From: Marmoricola sp.
Lineage (GTDB): Bacteria > Actinomycetota > Actinomycetes > Propionibacteriales > Nocardioidaceae
Direction of reading: 5' to 3'
Assembly: GCA_025965195.1 (NCBI GenBank)
Contig: JAOPXK010000026.1
Coordinates: 1-48,935 of the forward strand
DNA length: 48,935 bases
Position numbers and translations under genes: made by a program. Below are positions 7,942-17,144 of the stretch, one piece after another (position 1 is the first letter of the stretch; the number at the start of each line of letters is the position of its first letter). The notes under the pieces are model-generated. The model was given only the letters and a program-made list of their open reading frames with translations. It ran no database searches and was not told where the DNA came from.

Positions 7942-8816
7942 CTCAGCAGCGAATACGCGGCCGGCTCCACGTGCCAGGTACGCCGGCGCTCGGGCCCGCT
8001 GATCTCGCCGTCGGCGCTGAGCCAGAAGTCCTCGCCCGAGACCGACACCTGCTTGGCCCGGCAGCTGACGACGTCGTCTCGCTGGTGGTGCGAACCCCGC
8101 AACAGGTTTGCGACGTACCCGACGCGAGCCACGGGGCTGGTCGCGAACGACACGAGCACGTCGAGCTCGCCATCGCCCGGATCGGCGAGGGGCGTCACCC
8201 GTGCACCGCCTCCGACGCTGGCGCCGTTGCCGACCGCGACCATCAGCACCGGTCGATCCATGTCGGCGATCACCACTCCGTCGGCCTCGACGCGGACCCG
8301 CACCGCCGGTGGTCGGAGGGCGGTGAGGAGGACGCCGACCGGATAGCCGACCAGTCCGAGCACCGACTTCCAGTCCGCACCGCGTCGGCTGGCAAGCGCG
8401 CTCGCGCCGAGATGCACGTTGTTGACCACGACCTCGCCGAGCTCGTCGACGACCAGGTCCATCGGCCGCGCACTGCCGTCGAGGACGAGGTTGGCGGCCT
8501 CGGTGACGTCGAGCGGAATGCCCGCCGAGCGGGCGAAGTCGTTGCCGGTGCCGAGCGGGAGCAGCCCGAGGGTGCGTCCGTCCAGGTCGTGGCGTCGATG
8601 GAGCGCGGCCACCACCGCGTGCAGGCTGCCGTCGCCGCCGGCCACCACGATCCGTCGGGAGCCCGCCCGGTGCAGCACGCCGTCGAGCTCGCCCGGGTTT
8701 GCCGTCGTAGCGACCTCGACGTCGGTGCGCTCCCTCAGGACCGCCAGCGCGACCTGCATGGTCGCATCGGCCGCGCTGCCGGCATCGGCGTTGCTGATCA
8801 GCAGGAGCGGCTCCAC
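7938..8816 (-). CDS. Diacylglycerol kinase-like lipid kinase (YegS/DagK family)
   Basis: Soluble lipid kinase of the DAGK catalytic-domain family, likely ATP-dependent phosphorylation of diacylglycerol or a related lipid in phospholipid recycling. The 292 residues show the nucleotide motif GGDGS (60-64) and LGTGND (88-93), with the C-terminal beta-rich domain ending in LSADGEI-type sequence. The GTG at 8816 is chosen because a TACTGT box lies exactly six bases upstream and the protein then begins with the expected PLLLISNADAGS strand. A longer frame to 9074 translates an intergenic repeat and is rejected. Exact lipid substrate unknown. Confidence 0.86.
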   Translation of the reverse strand: MEPLLLISNADAGSAADATMQVALAVLRERTDVEVATTANPGELDGVLHRAGSRRIVVAGGDGSLHAVVAALHRRHDLDGRTLGLLPLGTGNDFARSAGIPLDVTEAANLVLDGSARPMDLVVDELGEVVVNNVHLGASALASRRGADWKSVLGLVGYPVGVLLTALRPPAVRVRVEADGVVIADMDRPVLMVAVGNGASVGGGARVTPLADPGDGELDVLVSFATSPVARVGYVANLLRGSHHQRDDVVSCRAKQVSVSGEDFWLSADGEISGPERRRTWHVEPAAYSLLS

Positions 8817-8822
8817 CGGATC

Positions 8823-8828
8823 ACAGTA
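8823..8828 (-). promoter_or_regulatory. -10 box for leaderless lipid kinase gene
   Basis: TACTGT on the minus strand, 6 bases from GTG 8816. It fixes the start and implies a leaderless mRNA. Confidence 0.55.
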
Positions 8829-8855
8829 GTGCCGTCCGCTGTCGGCATCCTGTGG

Positions 8856-10325
<1,470 letters not shown>

Positions 10326-10337
10326 GCGGCCGACCAC

Positions 10338-10343
10338 TACGGT
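10338..10343 (+). promoter_or_regulatory. -10 box for leaderless lipase gene
   Basis: TACGGT, 6 bases before ATG 10350, located 12 bp after the purA stop. The lipase is therefore likely transcribed on its own rather than only by read-through. Confidence 0.5.
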
Positions 10344-10349
10344 GCGTCC

Positions 10350-11411
10350 ATGCGGATTCGTCGTACGGCGACAGTGAGCGTGCTCGCCGTCCTGGCCGTG
10401 ATGCTGATGTCCTTCGGTCAGGCCGCGATCGCCGAGCAGAAGCCGTTCGCCCCGCTGAACCGGCCGGGTCCGAAGCTGAGCGTCAAGACGGCCACGCTGA
10501 AGGCGGCGCTGAAGTGCAGCGGTTCATTCACCGCCAACAAGCTCGAACCCGTGCTGCTCAGCCCGGGCACCGGCACCACGCCGGACCAGAACTTCTCCTG
10601 GAACTACGAGCGTGCGTTCACCGCACAGCACCGGCCCTGGTGCGCGGTGACGATGCCACATCACGCGCTCGGCGAGATGCAGAGCGCGGGGGAGTACCTC
10701 GTCTACGGGATCCGCACGATGCACGCGAAAGCGCATCGCCGGATCGCGATCCTCGGCCACAGCCAGGGCGGCATGTCGATGCGCTGGGCGCTGAGGTTCT
10801 GGCCGGACACCCGGCCGATGGTCGACGACGTGATCGGGCTCGCCGGTGACAACCACGGCACCACGGTCGTCAGCGGGCTCTGCAACCCGGGGAAGGGCAA
10901 GTGCACGCCCGCCCAGTGGCAGCAGACCAGTACGGCGAACTACGTCAAGGCGATGAACAGCCGGGCCGAGACGTTCGCCGGCATCTCCTACACGGAGGTC
11001 TTCAGCCACACCGACGAGGTCGTGCAGCCCAACCTGACCGACCAGGACTCCACGAGCGCGCTGCACACGGGGAAGGGCCGGATCACGAACGTGTCGACCC
11101 AGGACATCTGTCCCCTCGACGTCAACGAGCACCTGCTCATCGGCACGATCGACCCGGCGGCGTACGCCCTCTCGATGGACGCGCTCACCCACGACGGGCC
11201 CGCGAAGCCCGCACGGATCAGCCGCTCGGTCTGCGCTCAGGTCTACCAGCCCGGCGTCGATCCCCTCGAGGCCAACACCTATCTGCAGATCATCGCCGTA
11301 CTCCCCGGACTGCTCAGCGTCTCCCTGCCCGGGATCAACCTCGTCGGTGCCCCCGAAGTCTCCAACGAACCCACCCTCCGCTGCTATGTGTACTCCGACC
11401 GTTGTCGTTGA
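10350..11411 (+). CDS. Secreted CalB-like lipase
   Basis: Predicted exported alpha/beta-hydrolase of 353 residues acting on lipid esters. A signal peptide covers about 1-29 (MRIRRTATV, hydrophobic core, AIA-EQ). The catalytic triad can be assigned as Ser138 in GHSQGG (136-141), Asp222 in HTDEVVQP, and His261 in DVNEHLL. The TDEVVQP motif closely resembles that of Candida antarctica lipase B, so that family is the best match. Six cysteines after the signal peptide could form disulfides. The stop codon TGA (11409-11411) lies inside the first 22-bp unit of an intergenic repeat, which may have altered the native C-terminus. Confidence 0.85.
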   Translation: MRIRRTATVSVLAVLAVMLMSFGQAAIAEQKPFAPLNRPGPKLSVKTATLKAALKCSGSFTANKLEPVLLSPGTGTTPDQNFSWNYERAFTAQHRPWCAVTMPHHALGEMQSAGEYLVYGIRTMHAKAHRRIAILGHSQGGMSMRWALRFWPDTRPMVDDVIGLAGDNHGTTVVSGLCNPGKGKCTPAQWQQTSTANYVKAMNSRAETFAGISYTEVFSHTDEVVQPNLTDQDSTSALHTGKGRITNVSTQDICPLDVNEHLLIGTIDPAAYALSMDALTHDGPAKPARISRSVCAQVYQPGVDPLEANTYLQIIAVLPGLLSVSLPGINLVGAPEVSNEPTLRCYVYSDRCR

Positions 11412-11525
11412 GTTGGGCCGCAATCACCGTTGAGTTGTGCTCGCGTCACGGTTCAGTTGTGCCTGCGTGACATTAGGGCCGCAATTGCGGCGCAACTCAA
11501 CGGTGACCAAGGCCCAACTCAACGA
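11405..11525. repeat. 22-bp-unit inverted array, copy 1
   Basis: Tandem 22-bp units with the core CGTTGAGTTG start at 11405, 11427 and 11449, followed by units in inverted orientation. The arms 11405-11437 and 11493-11525 pair as 15 bp, a 4-base internal mismatch, then 14 bp. The 55-base loop holds the palindrome CCGCAATTGCGG (11479-11490). The left end contains the lipase stop codon; the right end is 1 bp from the -10 box of the next gene. It is related to 28927-29070. Confidence 0.9.
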
Positions 11526-11526
11526 C

Positions 11527-11532
11527 TAGGTT
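11527..11532 (+). promoter_or_regulatory. -10 box for leaderless catalase-like gene
   Basis: TAGGTT, 6 bases before ATG 11539. The -35 region, about 18 bp upstream, falls within the right arm of the 22-bp repeat array. Confidence 0.55.
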
Positions 11533-11538
11533 GCGAGG

Positions 11539-12420
11539 ATGCTGGATCCCGAGAGTGCCATTGACCAGATCAACGCGGCGTTCGGAAAGCCGAAGGGCTA
11601 CCGGACGTTGCACGCCAAGGGTCGGTTCTACACCGGCACGTTCACGGCGACGCCTGAGGCGGGCGACCTCGGCAGCGCCCTGCACCTGCAGGGTCCACCA
11701 GTCCCGGTCGTCGTGCGGTGGTCCAACGGCGGCGGCAATCCGCACCACCCCGACGGTGCCACCGACGTACGCGGGATGGCAGTGTCGTTCCGGCTTCCCG
11801 ATGGCACCGCGACCGACCTGCTCGGCCAGACGGCTCCTCGATTTCCGGTGCGTACGCCGGAGGCCTTCGTCGAGCTCGTGAAGGCAGCGAACAAGCCCTA
11901 CCTCCTGCCGGTGTTCCTGGCCAGGCACCCGAGTGCGGTGCCCGCGATGATTGCCAATGCCAGGGCGAAGTCGATCGCAGCGCCTGCCAGCTATGCGGAC
12001 GCGACCTTCTACCCGGTACACGCCTACAAGTGGCTCGCGGCCGACAAGACGGCATCCTGGGTTCGCTACACCTTCGTGCCGCAAGCCGGCGAGAGCCCGG
12101 GAGTCTTCACGGGCGCCGACCGGCTGCAGGACGAGATGGCCGCGCGGCTCCAGAGGGGTCCGGTCCGGCACACGATGCGGGTCCAGGTCGCAGGCCCGGC
12201 GGATGACCCACACGACCCGATGTCGGTCTGGTCCTCGTCGGCCCGGGTCTTCGATGCCGGCACGATCGAGGTGACCGCCCTCGATCCCGATCGCGAGAAG
12301 GACGGCGCGATCTTCGTCTTCGACCCGGCGCGCATCGTCACCGGCATCGAGCTCTCCGGCGACCCGATCCTGCGCTACCGGCCAGGGGCGTACACCGCCT
12401 CGGTGAACCGACGGGTCTGA
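11539..12420 (+). CDS. Catalase-related heme protein (small catalase-like family)
   Basis: A 293-residue member of the small catalase-related (SrpA-like) family; probably a heme peroxidase that uses peroxide with an organic substrate rather than a full catalase. Visible family signs are the distal histidine region LHAKGRFYTGTF (His25), RWSNGGG, TDVRGMAVSF, and a C-terminal RPGAY matching the RxxxY proximal heme-ligand motif (Tyr285). It has no signal peptide. Full catalases are about 480 residues or longer, so this is the compact form, not a truncation. It is preceded by an intergenic hairpin array and followed 31 bp later by purD. Confidence 0.82.
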   Translation: MLDPESAIDQINAAFGKPKGYRTLHAKGRFYTGTFTATPEAGDLGSALHLQGPPVPVVVRWSNGGGNPHHPDGATDVRGMAVSFRLPDGTATDLLGQTAPRFPVRTPEAFVELVKAANKPYLLPVFLARHPSAVPAMIANARAKSIAAPASYADATFYPVHAYKWLAADKTASWVRYTFVPQAGESPGVFTGADRLQDEMAARLQRGPVRHTMRVQVAGPADDPHDPMSVWSSSARVFDAGTIEVTALDPDREKDGAIFVFDPARIVTGIELSGDPILRYRPGAYTASVNRRV

Positions 12421-12437
12421 GCGACTCGCAAGTTCAG

Positions 12438-12443
12438 TAGGAT
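12438..12443 (+). promoter_or_regulatory. -10 box for purD-purB
   Basis: TAGGAT, 8 bases before GTG 12452, with no Shine-Dalgarno. Leaderless or near-leaderless start is likely. Confidence 0.5.
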
Positions 12444-12451
12444 TCGGTCAC

Positions 12452-13738
12452 GTGAAGACCCTCGTGATTGGCCCTGGAGGACGCGAGCACGCGCTTGCCG
12501 TCGCCCTCGCCCGGGATCCGGCTGTGAGCGAGGTGCACGTCGCCCCCGGCAACCCGGGAATGGCGGCCATCGCAACCTTGCACCCGGTCGACCCGATGGA
12601 CGGCGCTGCCGTTGCCGATCTCGCGGTATCGCTCGCCGCGGACCTCGTCGTGATCGGACCCGAAGCACCGCTGACCACCGGGGTCGCCGACGCCGTCCGC
12701 GCGCGCGGGATCGCCTGCTTCGGGCCGACCGCCGAGGCTGCCGTCCTCGAAGGCTCGAAGGCCTTCGCGAAGGACGTGATGGCTGCTGCCGGCGTACCCA
12801 CTGGCATGGCGCACCTCTGTACGACACCCGAGGAGGTCGTGGCCGCGCTGGACGCCTTCGGAGCTCCGTACGTCGTGAAGGACGACGGCCTCGCCGCAGG
12901 CAAGGGCGTCGTCGTCACGAACGACCGCGACGAGGCGATCGCGCACGCGGCAGGTTGCGAGCGGGTGGTGATCGAGGAGTTCCTCGACGGCCCCGAGGTC
13001 TCGTTGTTCGCCATCACCGACGGGAAGACCGTCTATCCGCTCCAGCCCGCCCAGGACTTCAAGCGGATCCATGACAACGACGAGGGCCCGAACACCGGCG
13101 GGATGGGCGCCTACACGCCGCTCCCGTGGGCCCCGGCCGATCTCGTCGAAGACGTGCTGGCCCGGGTGCTCCAGCCGACCGTCGACGAGCTCGCGCGCAG
13201 GGGCACGAGCTTCCAGGGTCTGCTGTACGCCGGACTGGCCCTCACCAAGCGCGGCACGAAGGTCATCGAGTTCAACGCCCGCTTCGGCGACCCCGAGACC
13301 CAGGCGCTGCTGTCGCTGCTCGACTCCGGCCTCGGTTCGCTACTGCTCGCCGCCGCGCAGGGTCGACTCGACGAGGTACCGGCCCCGCGCTGGAAGGCCG
13401 GTGCCGCTGTCGCGGTGGTGATGGCCTCGGCCGGCTACCCCGAGTCGTCCTCGAAGGGTGACGAGATCACCGGCATCGCGGATGCGGAGGCGCTCGGCGC
13501 CACTGTCCTGCATGCCGGCACCGTTAGTTCGTCCGACGGGGCTCTGGTCACCGCCGGGGGCCGGGTCCTGGCTGTCGTCGGACAGGGCGTCGACGTCGCC
13601 TCGGCTCGCAAGCTCGCCTACGCCGGAGTCGGTGCCATCAAGTTCGACGGCGCCCAGTTCCGGTCGGACATTGCCGGAGACGTGGTCGCGACAAGCTCGA
13701 CCACCGGCGCCACCTCGACCACAGAGCAGGGAGTCTGA
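12452..13738 (+). CDS. purD: Phosphoribosylamine-glycine ligase (GAR synthetase)
   Basis: ATP-grasp enzyme joining phosphoribosylamine and glycine to GAR, step two of purine synthesis. The 428 residues begin with GPGGREHALA (7-16) and contain KDDGLAAGKGVVV, the GPEVSLFAITDG strand, and FNARFGDPETQ, all standard for PurD. The last 18 or so residues (DVVATSSTTGATSTTEQGV) are Ser/Thr-rich, beyond the conserved domain. They are partly encoded by 13689-13707, a reverse copy of the interspersed 27-base element. The start is GTG 12452. The stop overlaps the purB ATG by one base (TGATG), so the two are coupled. Confidence 0.96.
   Translation: MKTLVIGPGGREHALAVALARDPAVSEVHVAPGNPGMAAIATLHPVDPMDGAAVADLAVSLAADLVVIGPEAPLTTGVADAVRARGIACFGPTAEAAVLEGSKAFAKDVMAAAGVPTGMAHLCTTPEEVVAALDAFGAPYVVKDDGLAAGKGVVVTNDRDEAIAHAAGCERVVIEEFLDGPEVSLFAITDGKTVYPLQPAQDFKRIHDNDEGPNTGGMGAYTPLPWAPADLVEDVLARVLQPTVDELARRGTSFQGLLYAGLALTKRGTKVIEFNARFGDPETQALLSLLDSGLGSLLLAAAQGRLDEVPAPRWKAGAAVAVVMASAGYPESSSKGDEITGIADAEALGATVLHAGTVSSSDGALVTAGGRVLAVVGQGVDVASARKLAYAGVGAIKFDGAQFRSDIAGDVVATSSTTGATSTTEQGV
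13689..13707. repeat. Partial copy of the interspersed element inside purD
   Basis: Nineteen bases, CGACAAGCTCGACCACCGG, are the exact reverse complement of part of the elements at 8908-8934 and 42250-42276. Here they encode part of the TSSTTG peptide in the PurD C-terminal tail. Confidence 0.8.
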
Positions 13739-15156
13739 TGACCGTTCCCAACGTCCTCGCCACCAGGTACGCCGGAGCAGACCTCGCCGCGATCTGGTCG
13801 CCGGAGCACAAGATCGTGCTCGAACGCGAGCTCTGGATCGCCGTGCTCAAGGCCCAGCGGGACCTCGGGGTCGACGTACCCGAAGGTGTCGTCGAAGCCT
13901 ATGAAGCCGTTGTGGGCAAGGTGGATCTCGAGTCGATCGCTGCTCGTGAGCGGGTCACCCGCCACGACGTGAAGGCCCGCATCGAAGAGTTCAGTGCACT
14001 GGCCGGTCATGAGCACATCCACAAGGGCATGACCTCCCGCGACCTGACCGAGAACGTCGAACAGTTGCAGATCATGGCGTCGCTCAAGGTCGTCCGTCAG
14101 CGCGTCGTTGCCACGCTCGCGCGTCTCGGCCGGCTCGCCACCGAGCACGAATCCCTTGTGATGACAGGGCGTTCGCACAACGTGGCCGCGCAGGCGACCA
14201 CCCTCGGCAAGAGGTTCGCGACGGTCGCCGACGAGATGCTCGTCGGTCTGCAGCGGCTCGACGACCTGATCGGGCGCTACCCGCTCCGGGGGATCAAGGG
14301 GCCGATGGGCACGTCCCAGGACATGCTCGATCTGCTCGATGGCTCGACCGCCAACCTTGCCGAGCTCGAGACGCGCGTCGCCCAGCACCTCGGCTTCGAC
14401 CAGGTGCTGACCAGCGTCGGCCAGGTCTACCCGCGCTCGCTCGACTTCGACGTCGTCTCCGCCCTGGTGCAGATGGTGGCCGGGCCGTCGAACCTGGCCA
14501 CCACGATCCGGCTGATGGCCGGCATCGAGCTCGTCACCGAAGGCTTCAAGGAGGGCCAGGTTGGCTCATCCGCGATGCCGCACAAGATGAACACGCGATC
14601 CTGCGAGCGGGTCAACGGCCTCGCGGTGATCCTGCGAGGTCATCTCTCGATGGTCGGTGAGCTCGCGGGCGACCAGTGGAACGAAGGCGACGTCTCCTGC
14701 TCCGTCGTACGCCGGGTTGCCCTGCCGGATGCGTTCTTCGCGACCGACGGCCTCTTCCAGACCTTCCTCACCGTCCTCGACGAGTTCGGTGCGTTCCCGG
14801 CCGTGATCCAGCGCGAACTCGACCGCTACCTGCCGTTCCTGACGAGCACCAAGGTGCTGATGACCGCAGTACGCAACGGCGTCGGCCGCGAAGAGGCCCA
14901 TGAGGCGATCAAGGAGCACGCCGTCGGGGTCGCGCTCGAGATGCGGCAGGGCCTCGACAGGAACGACCTCTTCGAACGACTCGGCAACGACCCGAGGCTG
15001 GGTCTCACGACCGACCAGATCGCTGCGCTGGTTGCCGATCCGATCAAGTTCACCGGTGCGGCCGTCGAGCAGGTGCAGGCCGTCGTACGCCGGATCGCGG
15101 AGGTCGTCGAGACCGATCCCGCGGCAGCGGCGTACTCCCCAGGTGCGATTCTCTAG
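13738..15156 (+). CDS. purB: Adenylosuccinate lyase
   Basis: Catalyses two beta-eliminations of fumarate: SAICAR to AICAR, and adenylosuccinate to AMP. The 472 residues are all-helical in pattern and contain the fumarase/aspartase superfamily signature GSSAMPHKMN at 276-285, the TSRDLTENVEQLQ helix, and GRSHNVAAQATT with the conserved histidine. ATG 13738 overlaps the purD stop. The protein acts after both PurC (encoded at 19117) and PurA (encoded at 9045), so the window encodes its two upstream partners. The next gene, an MBL hydrolase, begins 2 bp after the stop and is likely co-transcribed. Confidence 0.96.
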   Translation: MTVPNVLATRYAGADLAAIWSPEHKIVLERELWIAVLKAQRDLGVDVPEGVVEAYEAVVGKVDLESIAARERVTRHDVKARIEEFSALAGHEHIHKGMTSRDLTENVEQLQIMASLKVVRQRVVATLARLGRLATEHESLVMTGRSHNVAAQATTLGKRFATVADEMLVGLQRLDDLIGRYPLRGIKGPMGTSQDMLDLLDGSTANLAELETRVAQHLGFDQVLTSVGQVYPRSLDFDVVSALVQMVAGPSNLATTIRLMAGIELVTEGFKEGQVGSSAMPHKMNTRSCERVNGLAVILRGHLSMVGELAGDQWNEGDVSCSVVRRVALPDAFFATDGLFQTFLTVLDEFGAFPAVIQRELDRYLPFLTSTKVLMTAVRNGVGREEAHEAIKEHAVGVALEMRQGLDRNDLFERLGNDPRLGLTTDQIAALVADPIKFTGAAVEQVQAVVRRIAEVVETDPAAAAYSPGAIL

Positions 15157-15158
15157 CC

Positions 15159-15878
15159 ATGACCCGGTCACCGGCCATCGAGCTCGCACCGAATGTCTGG
15201 CGGATTCCCACTCAGGGCAAGGACTACATCAACTCGTTCGCCTTCGTCGATGACGACGGGGTGACGCTGGTCGACTGCGGACTCAAGAAGGCGCCGCCGA
15301 AGATCGTGGCCGGGCTCGCGGCGATCGGCAAGCAGCCGAGCGACGTGACCCGCATCGTGCTCACCCACGTGCACCCCGACCATGCCGGCGGTGCGGCCGA
15401 GATGGCGCGCCGGACCGGCGCGCCGGTGCTGATCCACCAGGGCGCCGACCGTGACTGGGCCATCGGGGGCGAGGTCATCGGCGGGACGGACACCTCATCG
15501 CTCAGCGGCAAGATCTTCGCCCGGCTCGGGAACGGCAGGTTCGAGGCCTTCCAGCCGGGTCCGGCCCTGTCGGACGACGAGGTGCTTCCGGTAGCGGGTG
15601 GCCTGCGCGTCGTACACACTCCCGGGCACTCGCCCGGCCACATCTCTTTGCTGCATGAGGAAACCGGCACGATGATCACCGGTGACGCGCTCTTCAACTT
15701 CACCTTCATGCGTGGCCTGCGGATCTCGCCGAAGTTCCTCTGCTCCGATTTCGCGATGACCAGGCAGACCGCCCACAAGCTGGCCGAGCTGGACTATGCA
15801 GTCGCCGCCTTCACCCACGGGCCCGAGATCACCGAGAGCCCCCGCGAGCAGATCCGGACGTTCCTGAGGACCATCTAG
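15159..15878 (+). CDS. Metallo-beta-lactamase-fold hydrolase
   Basis: A 239-residue MBL-fold enzyme with the dinuclear metal motif THVHPDH (His70, His72, Asp74, His75), the second-site histidine in HTPGHSPGH, and the bridging aspartate in MITGDALF. It is a likely hydrolase of a thioester, ester or phosphodiester, but the substrate is not predictable, and it lacks the extra domains of glyoxalase II or RNase Z. It starts 2 bp after purB, in the same transcription unit. No signal peptide, so probably cytosolic. Confidence 0.87.
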   Translation: MTRSPAIELAPNVWRIPTQGKDYINSFAFVDDDGVTLVDCGLKKAPPKIVAGLAAIGKQPSDVTRIVLTHVHPDHAGGAAEMARRTGAPVLIHQGADRDWAIGGEVIGGTDTSSLSGKIFARLGNGRFEAFQPGPALSDDEVLPVAGGLRVVHTPGHSPGHISLLHEETGTMITGDALFNFTFMRGLRISPKFLCSDFAMTRQTAHKLAELDYAVAAFTHGPEITESPREQIRTFLRTI

Positions 15879-15884
15879 ACCGCG

Positions 15885-16490
15885 TCAGACCAGCGCCGTC
15901 CCGCCATGGGTCGCGAGGTGCTTCGCGACGTACGCCAGGTCCGCGCGCCAGATGTCCTCGGGCACGGCGGGAAGGATCTCGTCCCAGTCGACGGCCGGGC
16001 TGCCGAGGATGTTGGTCATCCGGGCCGTCCGGGCGATGAAGAAGGCATGCAGGTGCGCGCTGCCGTCGCCGATCTTCTGGACGTGAACTCTCCCGATGTT
16101 CGGCATCCGGCTGATGATCCGGTGCAGCCACACGCTGAGCAGGCCGAACTCCGCTGCCATGTCGTCGTCGAGATCCTCGAAATCGAGATGCTCGAGTGGA
16201 CACAGGTTCACCACCAGGGGCAGGCCACCCGGTTGTCCAGGAGCGCGCACCTCCCAGCGGTCGTTCGCCCAGATGGCCCCTTTGGCCGGAGAGCCGGTGC
16301 ACGAGCAGTTCCTGTCGCCCTCGCCGTGCCGCGGCGGCTCGTCCGACGGTGGCTCGACCACGCGTGGTCTGAGGCCGGTGCCCTCCCACGGGAAGATGTC
16401 CCAGCCGCCCTGCGCCGGCATCGGCAGGTGTCCGTCGACGCCGACCTGGGCGACGACGCGGGCATAGACCTCTTCGGCTGACTCAGGCAT
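15885..16490 (-). CDS. Hypothetical protein with HIT/GalT-like HxH motif
   Basis: A 201-residue protein not assigned to a named family with confidence. The region GRVHVQKIGDGSAHLHAFFIARTAR (about 142-166) has the strand-HLHxFF pattern of the HIT/GalT nucleotide-transferase superfamily. An N-terminal RNCSCTG cluster (61-67) could bind a metal. W-rich segments occur at GGWDIFPWEG and KGAIWANDRWEV. A role in nucleotide-monophosphate transfer or hydrolysis is only an inference. It converges on the MBL gene with a 6-bp gap and starts at ATG 16490, 12 bp from the DUF421 stop, so it is probably in an operon with DUF421. Confidence 0.72.
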   Translation of the reverse strand: MPESAEEVYARVVAQVGVDGHLPMPAQGGWDIFPWEGTGLRPRVVEPPSDEPPRHGEGDRNCSCTGSPAKGAIWANDRWEVRAPGQPGGLPLVVNLCPLEHLDFEDLDDDMAAEFGLLSVWLHRIISRMPNIGRVHVQKIGDGSAHLHAFFIARTARMTNILGSPAVDWDEILPAVPEDIWRADLAYVAKHLATHGGTALV

Positions 16491-16502
16491 GTGCCAAGAC
16501 TT

Positions 16503-17072
16503 TCATGCCGTCGACGCGAGACGTTCGAGAAGGTCATCGAGCTTGGCCTCGATGCGCTCGACGTCGGCCTGCGTCGCTGGGCGCTGCCCGCTCCGGAGAG
16601 TGGCGATGATCGCGCCGCCGGGCTCGATGCTCACCTTGTCGACGTCTTCGACGCCGCTGGCGCTCTGCCGCCGCAGCGCCACCTCGGCGTCGGCCTGCCG
16701 CACTCCCTCCCGGCGAAGCGCGTCGGTGAGCCACCGGCCGCTCACGGCCAGCGTGGTCGGCGTGCCCTCCATCAGCCGGGCGACCGTCTCGTTGCCCCGG
16801 ATCAGCCGGACCAGTCCGGCGTTGAAGGCGACCAGCACGGTCGCCCCGATGAGCCCGCCGAGGAGCGAGTTGTCCGGACCGATGATCGAGTTCTGGACCA
16901 CGTTGGAGAGCAGCAGCATCACGATGAGGTCGAAGGAGTTGAGCTGCGCGAGGTCGCGCTTGCCGGCCAGCCTGAGCAGGATGGCGAGCACGAGGTAGAC
17001 CACGATGGTCCGGATGATCTTGTCGGGCGCCGAGACGCCGAGGTGCACCAAGTCGTTCCACATGCTGCCCAT
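16503..17072 (-). CDS. DUF421 (YetF-like) membrane protein
   Basis: A 189-residue membrane protein with three N-terminal hydrophobic segments (about 17-36, 42-62, 66-90) containing the family signature RLAGKRDLAQLNSFDLIVMLLLSNVVQNSI. A small soluble domain follows, with RWLTDALRREGVRQADAEVALRRQ and a C-terminal coiled-coil-like helix (VERIEAKLDDLLERL). YetF-family proteins have no settled biochemical role. ATG at 17072 has GGATGG about 8 bp upstream; another ATG lies three codons inside. A longer frame upstream would run antisense through the divergent gene and is rejected. Confidence 0.84.
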   Translation of the reverse strand: MGSMWNDLVHLGVSAPDKIIRTIVVYLVLAILLRLAGKRDLAQLNSFDLIVMLLLSNVVQNSIIGPDNSLLGGLIGATVLVAFNAGLVRLIRGNETVARLMEGTPTTLAVSGRWLTDALRREGVRQADAEVALRRQSASGVEDVDKVSIEPGGAIIATLRSGQRPATQADVERIEAKLDDLLERLASTA

Positions 17073-17110
17073 GGTGCACCCATCCGGGACGTTCGCCGCG
17101 AGGTGCTCGG

Positions 17111-17135
17111 ATAGTCGAGTCCTCTGCTCGACTAT
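17111..17135. promoter_or_regulatory. 9-bp inverted repeat overlapping a promoter
   Basis: ATAGTCGAG (17111-17119) and CTCGACTAT (17127-17135) form a perfect inverted repeat with a 7-bp spacer. Its right half overlaps the -10 box TATGCT (17133-17138) of the glycosidase-like gene. The position, between divergent genes, suits a repressor operator. Confidence 0.6.
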
Positions 17136-17138
17136 GCT
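17133..17138 (+). promoter_or_regulatory. -10 box for leaderless propeller gene
   Basis: TATGCT, 6 bases before ATG 17145. It excludes the GTG at 17139, which directly follows the box. Confidence 0.6.
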
Positions 17139-17144
17139 GTGCTG

